DNA from: Anabaena sphaerica FACHB-251 | GTDB lineage: Bacteria; Cyanobacteriota; Cyanobacteriia; Cyanobacteriales; Nostocaceae | Direction of reading: 5' to 3' | DNA: 64,000 nt | Assembly (NCBI RefSeq): GCF_014696825.1 | Contig: NZ_JACJQU010000007.1 | Span: 124,001 to 188,000 of the forward strand | Shown here: one piece after another, positions 44,333 to 54,120 of the stretch | Layout of the letters: the number at the start of each line of letters is the position of its first letter | Numbering within the stretch: the first letter of the stretch is position 1 | Notes under the pieces: generated by a model | Database searches by the model: none | Told to the model about the DNA's origin: nothing | What the model saw: only the letters and a program-made list of their open reading frames with translations | Translations under genes and position numbers: made by a program

Positions 44333-45172
44333 CTATTCCAGAAATTTGGGACGATTTAGTTGATTTAACTTGAGCTTGTCTTCTAACAGTTCCCACTTTT
44401 CTTGTTCAATCAGGTTAATAAATGTGTCAAGATTTTGACGGTATTGGTGTAGTGAATTTACCAATGCTTGTCGATTATATTGCGCCATCATTACCCCTAA
44501 TTCTGGATTGCCAGCACCAACACGGCTGGTATCACGAAATCCTGAACTAGCTAGGTTTTGGGCTAATTGCAAAATTTCTAAATCTGTTTCACTTAAACAA
44601 GCAGCCATCAAAGAGGCGCTCACCATGACGGGTAAATGGGAAATCCAACTCACAGCCCGGTCGTGTTTTTCTGGCTGACAATGATAGATAATAGAACCAA
44701 GCGATCGCACGATTTCCTCTAAAACTATCATGGAACTAGTTGGCGTTGTCTCTATTGGTGTGAGTACATAAGGCCGATTTACAAACAAATTTCGCTGTGC
44801 GGCCTCTATACCCACATCTGTATTTCCCGCCATTGGATGACCACCAATAAAATTTTTCCATAAAGGAGAAATTGCATTTACTATAGGTGTTTTTACTGAA
44901 CCTACATCAGTCACAATAGTAGTCTCAGGCAAATGAGCAACTAACTGTTCAACTTGAGGCACAATAAGTCCTATAGGGGTGCAAATAAACACAACTTCAG
45001 CAGATGCCAATAGACTCAACTCAACTGAAGCCTGATCGACACTGCCGATATCAATAGCTTTTTGACAGGTTGATTCACGGCGGCTAACTCCTAAAACATG
45101 ATGTCCTTGGGAGCGTAAATCAAAACCTAACGAACCGCCTATCAGTCCCAGTCCTAAAATACCAATTTTCAT
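44333..45172 (-). CDS. tyrA: Prephenate/arogenate dehydrogenase
   Basis: A 279-residue TyrA from the ATG at 45172 (MKIGILGLGLIGGSLGFDL, a Rossmann NAD(P) loop GxGxxG). Further family marks: VFICTPIGLIVPQV, VTDVGSVKTPI, FIGGHPMAGNTDVGIEAA with the catalytic His, and SHLPVMVSASLMAA. It makes tyrosine from prephenate or arogenate; cyanobacteria mostly use arogenate with NADP. No ACT domain, so weak feedback is expected. It stands alone. Confidence 0.93.
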   Translation of the reverse strand: MKIGILGLGLIGGSLGFDLRSQGHHVLGVSRRESTCQKAIDIGSVDQASVELSLLASAEVVFICTPIGLIVPQVEQLVAHLPETTIVTDVGSVKTPIVNAISPLWKNFIGGHPMAGNTDVGIEAAQRNLFVNRPYVLTPIETTPTSSMIVLEEIVRSLGSIIYHCQPEKHDRAVSWISHLPVMVSASLMAACLSETDLEILQLAQNLASSGFRDTSRVGAGNPELGVMMAQYNRQALVNSLHQYRQNLDTFINLIEQEKWELLEDKLKLNQLNRPKFLE

Positions 45173-45253
45173 TTTTGCCCTTGACAACTAAACTTTGAAA
45201 TATTCTCTGCATACTTTACCAACTATTAAAGTTGGCATCCGAGAGGTAGATTC

Positions 45254-46816
45254 ATGACTATAGAGGAATTACTAGAAAAATATGCAACGGGAGTCTTAGA
45301 TTTTAGTGGCTCTGAGTTGGCTGAAGTCAACTTAAGTGGCACTAAACTGAGTGGTGTTAATCTCAGCGACGCTAATTTGAGCGTAGCTAATCTCAGTGGC
45401 ATCAATCTTACCGACGCTGATTTAAGTTATGCCAGGCTAAATGTAGCTAGACTCAGTGGTGCAAATCTGGCTGGGGCAATTCTTAACAATTGTAGTCTCA
45501 ATGTTGCTAATTTAATGCGTGCGGATCTGACTCGCACTCAACTGCGTCAAGCTTCCTTCATTCGAGCCGAGTTAATTCGCACTGATTTTAGTCGCGCTGA
45601 TATGTGTGAAGCTAACCTTAACAGTGCCGACTTACGAGAAGCTACACTGCGACAGGCAAATCTCCGGCGAGCTAATTTCAACGAAGCCAACTTAAGAGGT
45701 TCTTGCTTGCGGGAAGCCAACTTAGAAATGGCTAACCTCAGCGCCGCTGACCTGACTTCCTCAGACCTGAGTGGCGCAAATTTACGAGACAGTGAACTCA
45801 GGCAAGCCAATCTTTGTATGGCTAACCTCAGTGGAGCAGATTTAACTGGGGCAAATCTGAGATGGGCTGATTTAAGAGGAGCAAATTTAATTTGGGCGGA
45901 TTTAAGTGGAGCTAAACTGAGTGGAGCCAACTTAACAGGAGCAGACTTGACTAATGCGAATTTAACAAATGCAAGTTTAGTACACGCTAATTTAACTCAG
46001 TCAAAATTAATTAAAGTTGAATGGATGGGTGCTGACTTAACTGGGTCTACCTTAACTGGTGCCAAGCTTTATGCTACCCCCAGGTTTGGTTTAAAAATTG
46101 AAGGCATCAAATGTGAATGGGTTGATCTTTCTCCCACAGGCGATCGCAGCATCATCCAAAATTTCAATGACGAAGAATTACGTGACTTTTTTAATGCGAC
46201 ACCGCCAACAATCCGTATTATTGTTGACTTACCCTTAGAACACGAAGCTAACTTTGTTCTTGCTGGTACTTATTACCAAATAGCTCAAGAATACCAGGGA
46301 CTAATTCAGCCTCCAAGCCTAGAAATTAGCAGCCGCAGGACTGTTTTCACCTTTCGAGTAGATAGCGATGAAGCTTTATTACCCACAGCTTTTATGGCAA
46401 TTCTTCCTTTTAAAGATGCCACTGCCACCCAAAAAGTTATTTACACGTTAGTAGATATGATTCGTCAAGAAGCAGTGACTAAAACTAGTTTCAAATCACC
46501 CGTAATAGCAGAAAAATTAATGTTGCTGATAGAGGAAACTATCAATAAATCTAAGACCATTAAACAAACGAAAAAAAATTTAGAAGTAGCGGCAAAACTA
46601 AGATTTTTTAAAGCACCGACCCAAACAATATTAACCAATTCTAGCGCCCAATCGTTGACCATCTATGATCATCCTAACTTTGGCAAACGATTTGTAAACC
46701 GTTATTCTAGTAGTAATGCAGATGATAATATATCTGGTGAATCAGAATATATTATGCCTTCATTAAAGATGATCATAGATTTTGTCAAAGGTTTTTACGT
46801 TATTCATCAGCAGTAA
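45254..46816 (+). CDS. Pentapeptide repeat protein with conserved C-terminal domain
   Basis: A 520-residue protein. Residues 18-275 are about 50 pentapeptides (A[N/D]L-x-x pattern) forming a right-handed beta-helix. Then comes a separate C-terminal domain of about 230 residues (LRDFFNATPPTIRIIVDLP, FTFRVDSDEALLPTAFMAIL) found attached to such helices in cyanobacteria. No signal peptide. Biochemical role unknown. The start at 45254 opens MTIEELLEKYATGVLDFSG, a usual opening for this class. Confidence 0.92.
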   Translation: MTIEELLEKYATGVLDFSGSELAEVNLSGTKLSGVNLSDANLSVANLSGINLTDADLSYARLNVARLSGANLAGAILNNCSLNVANLMRADLTRTQLRQASFIRAELIRTDFSRADMCEANLNSADLREATLRQANLRRANFNEANLRGSCLREANLEMANLSAADLTSSDLSGANLRDSELRQANLCMANLSGADLTGANLRWADLRGANLIWADLSGAKLSGANLTGADLTNANLTNASLVHANLTQSKLIKVEWMGADLTGSTLTGAKLYATPRFGLKIEGIKCEWVDLSPTGDRSIIQNFNDEELRDFFNATPPTIRIIVDLPLEHEANFVLAGTYYQIAQEYQGLIQPPSLEISSRRTVFTFRVDSDEALLPTAFMAILPFKDATATQKVIYTLVDMIRQEAVTKTSFKSPVIAEKLMLLIEETINKSKTIKQTKKNLEVAAKLRFFKAPTQTILTNSSAQSLTIYDHPNFGKRFVNRYSSSNADDNISGESEYIMPSLKMIIDFVKGFYVIHQQ

Positions 46817-46833
46817 GTCCTAATTACTCTAGC

Positions 46834-46854
46834 AGGTGACAGGTGACAGGTGAC
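46834..46854. repeat. STRR heptamer AGGTGAC x3
   Basis: Three perfect tandem heptamers, same family as 21193-21220, between the pentapeptide-repeat gene and the DUF1517 gene. Confidence 0.75.
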
Positions 46855-46948
46855 AGTGAAGAGGACAAGGAGCAGGGAGCTTTCTAGCAGGGAGCAAGAG
46901 GGATCACTCTTCTCCCCTGCACCCCGCACCCCGCCCCCCTGCTTCTTC

Positions 46949-46969
46949 TGACTCCTGACTCCTGACTCC
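46949..46969. repeat. STRR heptamer TGACTCC x3
   Basis: Three tandem units, the complement of the GGAGTCA/CAGGAGT family seen at 42367-42380 and 48589-48623. Confidence 0.75.
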
Positions 46970-47012
46970 TGCTGATTCATTAACTAACCAAAGAAATTAC
47001 TGGAGAAGAAAA

Positions 47013-47606
47013 ATGAGCAATTTATTTAATAAAATGATAGGCAGAACTCGCTATGTAGTTTGTCGTTTATTTTTGCATTTAAGCGGTAGTGAAGTAGCAC
47101 CAATTTTAGGAGTTTTAAACCGCGCTGCGAGAGAAGCCATTGATGCTGATGGCGATTTAGAAGTTTTGGGGCAAGAATTAGTAGAAATTTGCGAAACCCT
47201 GCTCAGATATGATGAATACTGGCTCTCAGCAGCTAACGAAGGAGATGTGTTTTGGAGTGAAGGAGAAGCGGGAGATTATGTCAATGAATTATTTACTGAC
47301 TCCGCCCAAAGATATGGCACTGAATTCGATTTTAATTCTCCCTCTGGATTCGATGAACCTTTATCTATTCCTGTAACCCGCAACGTAGTGGTGATGCTGA
47401 CAGCGGCTTATGAAGGAGAAGTTCCAGATTTGGAAACTGACCTTTCTAATATCCAAGCCTTAAAAGAAGGGTTGAAAGCTTTAATTAATTTACACCAAAA
47501 ACATAAACTCCGAGCCATCCAAGTGCATTTTTCACCAGCGCAGTTAGGTGACGAACTGACTAATGATCAGTTATTGCAGTATTTTCCGGAATTGATCCCA
47601 TTGTAA
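47013..47606 (+). CDS. DUF1517 family protein
   Basis: A 197-residue protein. The end LRAIQVHFSPAQLGDELTNDQ and then YFPELIPL matches the DUF1517 ending (W/F-x-P-x-x-x-x-D-x-L-t-x-x-E/Q-L-L-x-x-Y/F-P-E-L-x-P-L), a family that includes the plant chloroplast protein FLAP1. The N-terminus has a weakly hydrophobic YVVCRLFLHLSG stretch, unlikely to be a full membrane span. Function unclear, perhaps photosynthesis-related. It follows a gap full of STRR repeats. Confidence 0.75.
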   Translation: MSNLFNKMIGRTRYVVCRLFLHLSGSEVAPILGVLNRAAREAIDADGDLEVLGQELVEICETLLRYDEYWLSAANEGDVFWSEGEAGDYVNELFTDSAQRYGTEFDFNSPSGFDEPLSIPVTRNVVVMLTAAYEGEVPDLETDLSNIQALKEGLKALINLHQKHKLRAIQVHFSPAQLGDELTNDQLLQYFPELIPL

Positions 47607-47677
47607 CTTGTTGGTTAGTCTGTAGTTATGAGACTTACCATCGGTAATGATAGCTAACAAATTAGGACAATCATGCA

Positions 47678-48577
47678 ATGATCAAAACTATAATGCGTAA
47701 ATTTACAATCGCTTGTTTAGCCCTGAGTTTGTGCTTGACAACTGTCGCCTGTGGGGGAGGAAACCAAACTACATCTTCTCCAGGAAGTGGTAGCCAAAGT
47801 ACCAGCCAAAGAGCTACTCCCACTAAGTTGAATGATGGACAGTATGAAGTACAACAAGCCAGCTATAACGATGCCAATGGCGAGTATACCCTGTTTTTAC
47901 TCGGTAGTCAGCCGCCAACATTTACCACTGAAAAGCTACAAATGGCAAGGCTGACAGATGAAGAAATCAAAGCAGGTAAAAAAAGTTACTTAAAAGTAGA
48001 AAATGGACAACCAGCTTTGTACCTGACAGAAGACTTTAAACTTGAGTACGTTCACAACGTCACCGAGACCAAAACCAATCCTCAAACAGGACAACAAGAA
48101 ACCGTCATTGTGCGGCGAGAATCTAACTTCTGGACACCTTTTGCGGCCTCTTTGGCTGGTAACGTAGCAGGTCAAGCTATTGGTAGTCTGTTGTTTAGAC
48201 CTCAATATTATGTTCCCCCCGTTTATCAGCCAGGCGGGATTATGACCGGCTATGGTGGATATGGTTCTAGCTATGATTCAGCGGTTTCCAGCTACCGTTC
48301 TCGCTACAATGAACCACCCGCAGCCGTTAGAAATCGTACCGCTTTCCGCACTACAGGAGCAATTAGGTCATCTGGAAACTCAACTCGCACAACACCACGG
48401 ACAAATACAAGTGGTCGCTCTACTGGTTCTGGTTTTGGTGGCAGTAACCTCCGTCCTTCTGGTAACTCCAACTCTAACCGCCGTAATTCTGGTAGTAGTT
48501 TTGGCAGTGGTGGCCGTTCTTCTGGTAGTCGTTCTTCGGGAAGCCGTTCTTCTGGCTTTGGTAGCAGAAGAAGATAG
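47678..48577 (+). CDS. Lipoprotein with Ser/Gly/Arg-rich tail
   Basis: A 299-residue protein. A signal peptide with lipobox LTTVAC (Cys at about residue 25) marks it as a lipoprotein. Residues 50-170 contain a beta-type domain (DGQYEVQQASYNDANGEYTL), a central WTPFAASLAGNVAGQAIGSLLF stretch and a Tyr/Gly region. The last 90 residues are low-complexity Ser/Gly/Arg/Asn (SSGSRSSGSRSSG). The conserved part resembles uncharacterised cyanobacterial lipoproteins. Role unknown. Alternative start MRKFTIACLAL at 47693. Confidence 0.75.
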   Translation: MIKTIMRKFTIACLALSLCLTTVACGGGNQTTSSPGSGSQSTSQRATPTKLNDGQYEVQQASYNDANGEYTLFLLGSQPPTFTTEKLQMARLTDEEIKAGKKSYLKVENGQPALYLTEDFKLEYVHNVTETKTNPQTGQQETVIVRRESNFWTPFAASLAGNVAGQAIGSLLFRPQYYVPPVYQPGGIMTGYGGYGSSYDSAVSSYRSRYNEPPAAVRNRTAFRTTGAIRSSGNSTRTTPRTNTSGRSTGSGFGGSNLRPSGNSNSNRRNSGSSFGSGGRSSGSRSSGSRSSGFGSRRR

Positions 48578-48588
48578 TTTTTAGGAGG

Positions 48589-48629
<41 letters not shown>

Positions 48630-48715
48630 GTAGGGAACAGATAATTATTTATTCTCCTCATCTCCCCATCTCCCCACACCCTAAACTCTCTTCTTAACTG
48701 TCACCTGTCACCTAA

Positions 48716-49774
48716 TCAAACGCCTACAAATGCGGGTTGTGGCCAACGACCTACGGCTTTACCAATCACCGCTAATTCTGACATCAACTGATCAAATTTG
48801 TCCGGTGTTAAAGATTGGGGTCCATCAGATAAAGCTTTAGCCGGATTGGGATGGACTTCAATCATGAGAGAATCAGTACCAGCAGCGATCGCCGCCATCG
48901 CCATCGAAGGTACAAATTCAGACCAACCCACACCATGACTAGGATCAATCATAATTGGTAGGTGAGTTAGCTTTCTTAACACAGGCACAACCGACAAATC
49001 TAGAGTATTACGCGTATATTGACGATCAAAAGTCCTAATTCCCCGTTCACACAAAATCACATTAGGATTACCCGCCGCCAAAATATACTCAGCGGCCATC
49101 AACCAGTCTTCAATCGTCGCTGCCATCCCGCGTTTTAAGAGAACCGGTTTCGATTGCGCCCCGACTTGCTTAAGTAGGGAGAAATTCTGCATATTTCTCG
49201 CCCCTACCTGAATCACATCAGCAACTTCGGCGATTTTCTCCAAATCACCCCCATCCATCACCTCAGTAATTATTCCCAGTCCGCTGACTTCCCGCGCTTT
49301 AGCTAACAATTCCAAAGCACTTTCACCGTGACCCTGAAAAGCGTAAGGTGACGTTCGGGGTTTGTACGCTCCACCACGGAGAAACTTAGCACCAGCAGCT
49401 TTGACACGCAGCGCCGTCTCTACAATCATTTGTTCATTTTCCACCGAGCATGGTCCAGCAACCACTATTAAAGGATGATGTTCACCAAATACCACATCCC
49501 CATTAGGAGTGTTCACCACCACCTCATAAGCTTCTCCGTGGCGGAACTGACGACTAGCTCGTTTATAAGGTACTTCTACCCTTAATACTTGCTCAATCCA
49601 TGGACTGAGTTCCTGAATTTGTAGCGGGTCTAAATCCGCAGTTTCACCTACTAAACCAATTACTACCTTATGTTGTCCAATAATTTTTTCTGGTGTTAGA
49701 CCCCAGCCAGCTAACTCCTCAGTTACACGGTCTATTTCTGCTGAAGGGGAACCGACTTTCATTACAACAATCAT
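48716..49774 (-). CDS. aroF: 3-deoxy-7-phosphoheptulonate synthase (DAHP synthase)
   Basis: A 352-residue enzyme, first step of the shikimate pathway. Type I-beta layout: an N-terminal ferredoxin-like regulatory domain (about residues 1-80) then the TIM barrel, with VAGPCSVENEQM, FLRGGAYKPRTSPYAFQG, KPVLLKRGMAATIEDWLMAAE, CERGIRTF and MIDPSHGVGW. It supplies aromatic amino acids together with tyrA in this window, but the two are far apart and not co-transcribed. Confidence 0.96.
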   Translation of the reverse strand: MIVVMKVGSPSAEIDRVTEELAGWGLTPEKIIGQHKVVIGLVGETADLDPLQIQELSPWIEQVLRVEVPYKRASRQFRHGEAYEVVVNTPNGDVVFGEHHPLIVVAGPCSVENEQMIVETALRVKAAGAKFLRGGAYKPRTSPYAFQGHGESALELLAKAREVSGLGIITEVMDGGDLEKIAEVADVIQVGARNMQNFSLLKQVGAQSKPVLLKRGMAATIEDWLMAAEYILAAGNPNVILCERGIRTFDRQYTRNTLDLSVVPVLRKLTHLPIMIDPSHGVGWSEFVPSMAMAAIAAGTDSLMIEVHPNPAKALSDGPQSLTPDKFDQLMSELAVIGKAVGRWPQPAFVGV

Positions 49775-49999
49775 TTTTAAATCCCTGTATTTTTGAGTAA
49801 AATTTGCGTAAAATATTTACCGACTCAGGAATGTTGACTTGATTTTTTGCCCACTGGAATTATTAATAATTAAGCCAGAAAATATAGGAAAAATGTAGCG
49901 CCAGGTACTTTTTCTGAATATTGGGTATAAATCAGACAAAATTCCTTCGCCAATTTACCCAATATTGCAGTTATCTAAAAGATACCTGAGCGCCGCTGA

Positions 50000-50470
50000 T
50001 CAGACGTTCTTTTTGCGTGTTTCACGCCAAACTTCAGTCATCCTTCCCCAGTTGATCCTAAATTCACCCAAACCTATTAAAGTTCCAGGGCTGTCTTCAT
50101 CCCAAGAGGCAGAAAGAACACCATAAGTTATGCCTAAAACCCCGATACCAAATAATCCCATGTTCACCAATAACACAGCGATGGGAGGTAATTGGATATG
50201 AGCGTAGCTGACCAACAAATAGCTGGCCACCAGTGTAGTAATACCTAAAGCTGTAGGTATCCCACAAAATGCAGCGACTCTGCGGATCATCCGCTGGCTG
50301 ACCACTTCTGGAATCGCCATTTCTTCTTTAGTGAAAGGTGGCTGCTTTTGCGACTTTTGACTTGATTCCTGTGCCTTGACTACGGGTTGAGTTTGAGATT
50401 TAACAGGTTTTTGACGCTTTTTGTTTGGTTCAAAAGGTAAGCGACTGCGCTCTGATTCTTCAGCAGACAT
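50000..50470 (-). CDS. PAM68 family photosystem II assembly protein
   Basis: A 156-residue protein. The N-terminal 70 residues are polar and basic; then KEEMAIPEVVSQRMIRRVA leads into two transmembrane helices (GIPTALGITTLVASYLLVS and AVLLVNMGLFGIGVLGITYG), ending in LSASWDEDSPGTLIGLGEF. This is the PAM68 pattern, a thylakoid factor that helps early photosystem II assembly. It lies 12 bp after rpsO on the same strand, an order often kept in cyanobacteria. Confidence 0.92.
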   Translation of the reverse strand: MSAEESERSRLPFEPNKKRQKPVKSQTQPVVKAQESSQKSQKQPPFTKEEMAIPEVVSQRMIRRVAAFCGIPTALGITTLVASYLLVSYAHIQLPPIAVLLVNMGLFGIGVLGITYGVLSASWDEDSPGTLIGLGEFRINWGRMTEVWRETRKKNV

Positions 50471-50482
50471 AAGCTGTAGTTC

Positions 50483-50752
50483 CTAACCACGAATACCGAG
50501 GCGAGCAATCAAAGCTTGATACTTTTCCCGGTTGTTCTGCTGGATATAAGCTAGAAGACGCTTGCGTTGTCCGATCATCTTCAATAGTCCTCTACGGGAG
50601 GAGTGATCTTTCTTGTTAGCTTGGAGGTGCTGACTGAGGCGGTTAATGCGATCAGTTAACATAGCGATTTGGACATCCGCAGAACCAGTATCGGTTTCAT
50701 GTACTTGGAAGCCAGAGATAAGTTCTTGTTTGCGCTGTTGCGTCAGAGCCAT
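50483..50752 (-). CDS. rpsO: 30S ribosomal protein S15
   Basis: An 89-residue S15. FQVHETDTGSADVQIAMLTD and HSSRRGLLKMIGQRKRLL are diagnostic. It binds 16S rRNA early in small-subunit assembly. First gene of a two-gene unit with the PAM68 gene (12-bp gap). Confidence 0.98.
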   Translation of the reverse strand: MALTQQRKQELISGFQVHETDTGSADVQIAMLTDRINRLSQHLQANKKDHSSRRGLLKMIGQRKRLLAYIQQNNREKYQALIARLGIRG

Positions 50753-51319
50753 GATTGATTAAATTTCTATTTTTTCTAAATGTATGCAGCAGTGCTATAC
50801 AAAAATTGACCAAACTTTTTTCAAGCTAGTCATTCAACTAAAGAAAACTTTAGAGGATCTGCTTCTTGCTTCAACCAAGGGAGTCGGCTCCTTCTTGTCC
50901 ACAAGCGTAAATTCGGGTGTAGCCCACCCTATCTATTTTTTGAACGTCTCTCATAATATCACAGCTATCAAGCTCTGTGGTAAACTGCTCACATTGTACC
51001 GTAAGCTCGGTGTGAGCTTTTCGTAACCCTGAAGAGTCTGTACTGAGAGAAGAATCTCAACTGAGCTAATATTTTTCGACTCTTAACCGGAAAATACAGA
51101 AGTTAAGCTGTATCTCCCTAATAATTCAGAAGCCAGAATGGGGTCTTCCCAAGCAGAGCAACAGCCATAAGGTTAAAGCCATGCTACGCTATCACAATGC
51201 TTGCGATCACAGGAAATTTACACATTATATTTGTTTACATTATTACCCTAATATCTGCAAGCATGATTGATGATTTATTCTGACTTTTAAATTTTAATCC
51301 TTCTCATCATCTTATTACT
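50753..51319. other. Intergenic, rpsO promoter region
   Basis: This 567-bp gap separates divergent rpsO and the glycosylhydrolase-like gene. I see no convincing gene or repeat. Confidence 0.5.
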
Positions 51320-52588
51320 ATGCCTCCCAAAAAACAAGAACCAAAAGGATGTGGATGTGCCAATATTCCATTGTCTCTAATTCTAGCTATTTTAGGAGGT
51401 GGTTATTGGTGGTTTAGCCAGAAAGGAAATTTAGATATCAGCCACCTTTTGGCTAAAGGTCAACAAATAATTAGTCCTATTTTTAATCAAATACCTATTA
51501 CTACTTCAACTCCTAGTCCTAGTTTAAATCCTACACCGATTGCTGTTTCAAAACCTACTCCTATTTTAAATCAGACACCGATTGCCATTTCAAAACCTAC
51601 TCCTCCTGTATCAAGTATTGCAAAAAATATTCCTAGTAATCAGCAAGATGCGATTAAAAAAAATCCAGATCAAAAAATACCATTGCCTGCTACTCCTTGG
51701 CAGAAAAAAGTAATTAGAGGAATTTATTTCAGTCGCTACCAAATTACTAATAATGCCAATGAAAAAACGATTCGTGAAAGAGTAAAGTTTTATCGCTCTC
51801 AAGGATTTAATACCATTATTCACGGTGTTTGGGGTAATGGTTGTACGATGTATAATAGTAAAGTTATGCAGCAAACTCTAGGTTATAAAAGTTGTCCCAA
51901 CTTATTTCAAGACCAATGGCTAGATTGGCTAATTGATGAGGCGCATAAACAGGGAATGGAAGTTCATGCTTATTTCGAGAAAGGAATTAAAATAGACGAA
52001 AAAAGCCCGATTTTTGATTTAGCAATTGCTAAAAAATGGATTGTTCCCGGTGTAGATAAAACATATCCTGGCATCGATCATTATGTCCTTGATGTAGAAA
52101 TTCCTGAAGTTGCTAAGTTCTTTAAAAATATCGTAGTAGAGTTCGTCCAGAGGTATCCAAAAATTGATGCTGTACAATGGGATGATTATCTAGGTTATCA
52201 TGCTGAATTACCAGGAAAAGTAGATCGCACTGCTAAGTTAACTACTTTTGTGCAGCAAATGATAACTGGTATGAAACAAGCTAACTCTTCAGTGAGTTTT
52301 GATATTTGTCATCATAATCCCTATTGGGCTAAACGTTATTTTGCCGCTGATTGGGAAAAATGGAATGTGGATAGAGTTTTTATTCAAGTTTATAATGATG
52401 CTAATTTTAAAGAAGAATTAAATTATGCTAAAAATTATGAAGGAGTTGCCATTACTGAGCAACAGTTTCATCGAGTAAAAGAATTAGTAGATAACCCTGC
52501 AATCAAGAGTGTTTTAGTTTTTCCTGGATCTGGAAAACCAGAAGAAACAGCTTCTGCTTTAAACAGATTGATTCAAAAAACACAATAA
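51320..52588 (+). CDS. Glycosylhydrolase-like (GHL10-type) protein, membrane-anchored
   Basis: A 422-residue protein. One transmembrane anchor (residues 15-33, IPLSLILAILGGGYWWFS), then a Pro/Thr-rich linker with near-repeats of (T/S)PI-A-(V/I)-SKPTPI (about 65-95), then a TIM-barrel-like domain from about 130: IRGIYFSRYQITN, FYRSQGFNTIIHGVWG, WLIDEAHKQGMEVHAYFEKG, DAVQWDDYLGY (candidate acidic catalytic residues) and DRVFIQVYND. It likely acts on polysaccharide outside the plasma membrane. Substrate unknown. Confidence 0.8.
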   Translation: MPPKKQEPKGCGCANIPLSLILAILGGGYWWFSQKGNLDISHLLAKGQQIISPIFNQIPITTSTPSPSLNPTPIAVSKPTPILNQTPIAISKPTPPVSSIAKNIPSNQQDAIKKNPDQKIPLPATPWQKKVIRGIYFSRYQITNNANEKTIRERVKFYRSQGFNTIIHGVWGNGCTMYNSKVMQQTLGYKSCPNLFQDQWLDWLIDEAHKQGMEVHAYFEKGIKIDEKSPIFDLAIAKKWIVPGVDKTYPGIDHYVLDVEIPEVAKFFKNIVVEFVQRYPKIDAVQWDDYLGYHAELPGKVDRTAKLTTFVQQMITGMKQANSSVSFDICHHNPYWAKRYFAADWEKWNVDRVFIQVYNDANFKEELNYAKNYEGVAITEQQFHRVKELVDNPAIKSVLVFPGSGKPEETASALNRLIQKTQ

Positions 52589-52743
52589 AAATTATTTGTC
52601 ACTTCTAAGAGTATTTTTTTGATTTTTGAAATTCGATTATCCGTCTTTATCTGTGTTTATCTGCGTTTATCTGCGTTCAATTATTCTTGATATCTTAATT
52701 CTATGCAACTTCATATCAATTTGGTATGACAGGGAACAAGATT

Positions 52744-52879
52744 CAATACTGTTCGGTTAAGGATTTTAGTAGGTTGGGTTGAACAAAGTGAAACCCAACA
52801 AACCCTTGTAGATGTTGGGTTTAGTTCCTCAACCCAACCTACATAATTTCATTGTTTTGACCTTAACCGACAAGTATTG
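52744..52879. mobile_element. MITE-like element family B, copy 1 (136 bp)
   Basis: Inverted ends CAATACTGTTCGGTTAAG and CTTAACCGACAAGTATTG (16 of 18 match), with internal GTAGGTTGGGTT/AACCCAACCTAC arms. The 10-bp flanks GAACAAGATT (left) and GAACTAGATT (right) match at 9 of 10 positions, as a target duplication would. Same length as copy 2. Confidence 0.8.
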
Positions 52880-53043
52880 GAACTAGATTAGATTATTCTT
52901 GGTTCTTTTTTATCATGACTTACGCAAAGGGCAACAAATAGCCAATATCTTGTACCATTCTTAATCATTTATAAAAATGTATTTTTTGAACATCAAAGAT
53001 TCTCAAAATTTGTCATTCTCAATAAGTAGCAAAGGTGATGTTT

Positions 53044-54057
53044 ATGGTAAGACGAGACTTTGACTATATTAGAGAATGCGGAAAAGTAAATAGTACATCA
53101 GCCAAACCAGTTCCTGGGATTCTGTTAATTGGTGGTGCAGAAGGTAAAAAATCTGGAGAAGATGCAGCTACTCAATGGTTTCTTAAAAGAGCAAATCGGG
53201 GAAATTTTTTAGTGCTTCGTTCTGGTGGAGTAGGCAGACACGCTGATTGGATTTGTGATCATTATAGAGATTTTATCAGTTCAGCTGCTGAACTTTCTAT
53301 TGACAGTCGAGAAGCAGCAGATGATCCAGAAGTTATTGAATACATCCGCCAAGCTGACGCTCTATTTATAGCGGGTGGTGATCAAAATGCCTATGAAGAT
53401 TATTGGGAAGGAACAGCAGTAGAAGACGCAATTAATTATTTGATTAATGAAAAAAAGATTCCTATTGCTGGAACTAGCGCCGGTATGGCGATTTTGGGAG
53501 ACTACTATTATGTACCTTCCCATCAGGGTGTGCATAGTTCAGAAATTTTAAATGATCCCTTTCACCACAATACAAAGGATATTTATCACAGTGATTTTAT
53601 TAAAGTTCCATTTCTCAAAAATGTTATTACTGATACGCATTTAGATAGAATTGATAAAAACCATCAAGAAACAAGATACGGAAGACTTTTTGGATTATTA
53701 GCTAGAGTTGTTCATGATAGCAATCGACTTTCAGCTTTTGCCATTGGTTTAGAAGAAGGTGCTTTTGTTGCCATTGATGAAAAAGGAATTGCTAAAGTCT
53801 TTGGTAATGGTGCAGATAAAGGACAAGATGCCTATTTCTTGCAAATTAACGGTGCAGAACCAGAACAAGTTAAACGGGATTTACCCGTAATTTGGAATAA
53901 TAACGGACAAGCTGTTAAAGCCTATAAAATTGCCGGAACACCGGAAGGAAGTGGTAAATTTGACCTCAATAACTGGTCAAATGCTTCTGGTGGAAGTTGG
54001 GAATATTGGTTTACTACTGGTGGATATGCTGGTTTCAAACGGAACCCAATTAAGTAG
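53044..54057 (+). CDS. Cyanophycinase-like S51 peptidase
   Basis: A 337-residue protein of the S51 family. PIAGTSAGMAILGDY holds the nucleophile Ser, FIAGGDQNAYEDYW the oxyanion-side GGDQ, and DTHLDRID...RYGRLFGLLAR matches the cyanophycinase region that follows the catalytic His. It should cut cyanophycin (Asp-Arg polymer) to dipeptides, or be a paralog with another acidic peptide substrate. The start at 53044 has AAAGG 8 bp upstream; GTG 53035 and ATG 53038 are alternatives. MITE family B copies lie on both sides. Confidence 0.82.
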   Translation: MVRRDFDYIRECGKVNSTSAKPVPGILLIGGAEGKKSGEDAATQWFLKRANRGNFLVLRSGGVGRHADWICDHYRDFISSAAELSIDSREAADDPEVIEYIRQADALFIAGGDQNAYEDYWEGTAVEDAINYLINEKKIPIAGTSAGMAILGDYYYVPSHQGVHSSEILNDPFHHNTKDIYHSDFIKVPFLKNVITDTHLDRIDKNHQETRYGRLFGLLARVVHDSNRLSAFAIGLEEGAFVAIDEKGIAKVFGNGADKGQDAYFLQINGAEPEQVKRDLPVIWNNNGQAVKAYKIAGTPEGSGKFDLNNWSNASGGSWEYWFTTGGYAGFKRNPIK

Positions 54058-54120
54058 TCTGTTAGTGTATCAACCTCAGTTTTATTTATAAATTTCTCCC
54101 TTCTCAACCAACACCTCTTC

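Noticed and set aside
45547-45930. 127-residue antisense ORF in the pentapeptide-repeat gene
   Set aside because: Repeats on the coding strand keep the opposite frame open; the protein is low-complexity Leu/Ala/Lys/Ser.
48252-48584. 110-residue ORF inside the lipoprotein gene
   Set aside because: Out-of-frame reading of the Ser/Gly-rich tail, giving Val/Leu runs; no independent support.
50784-51026. 80-residue plus-strand ORF upstream of the glycosylhydrolase-like gene
   Set aside because: No family, no ribosome site, and it lies in the rpsO promoter region.
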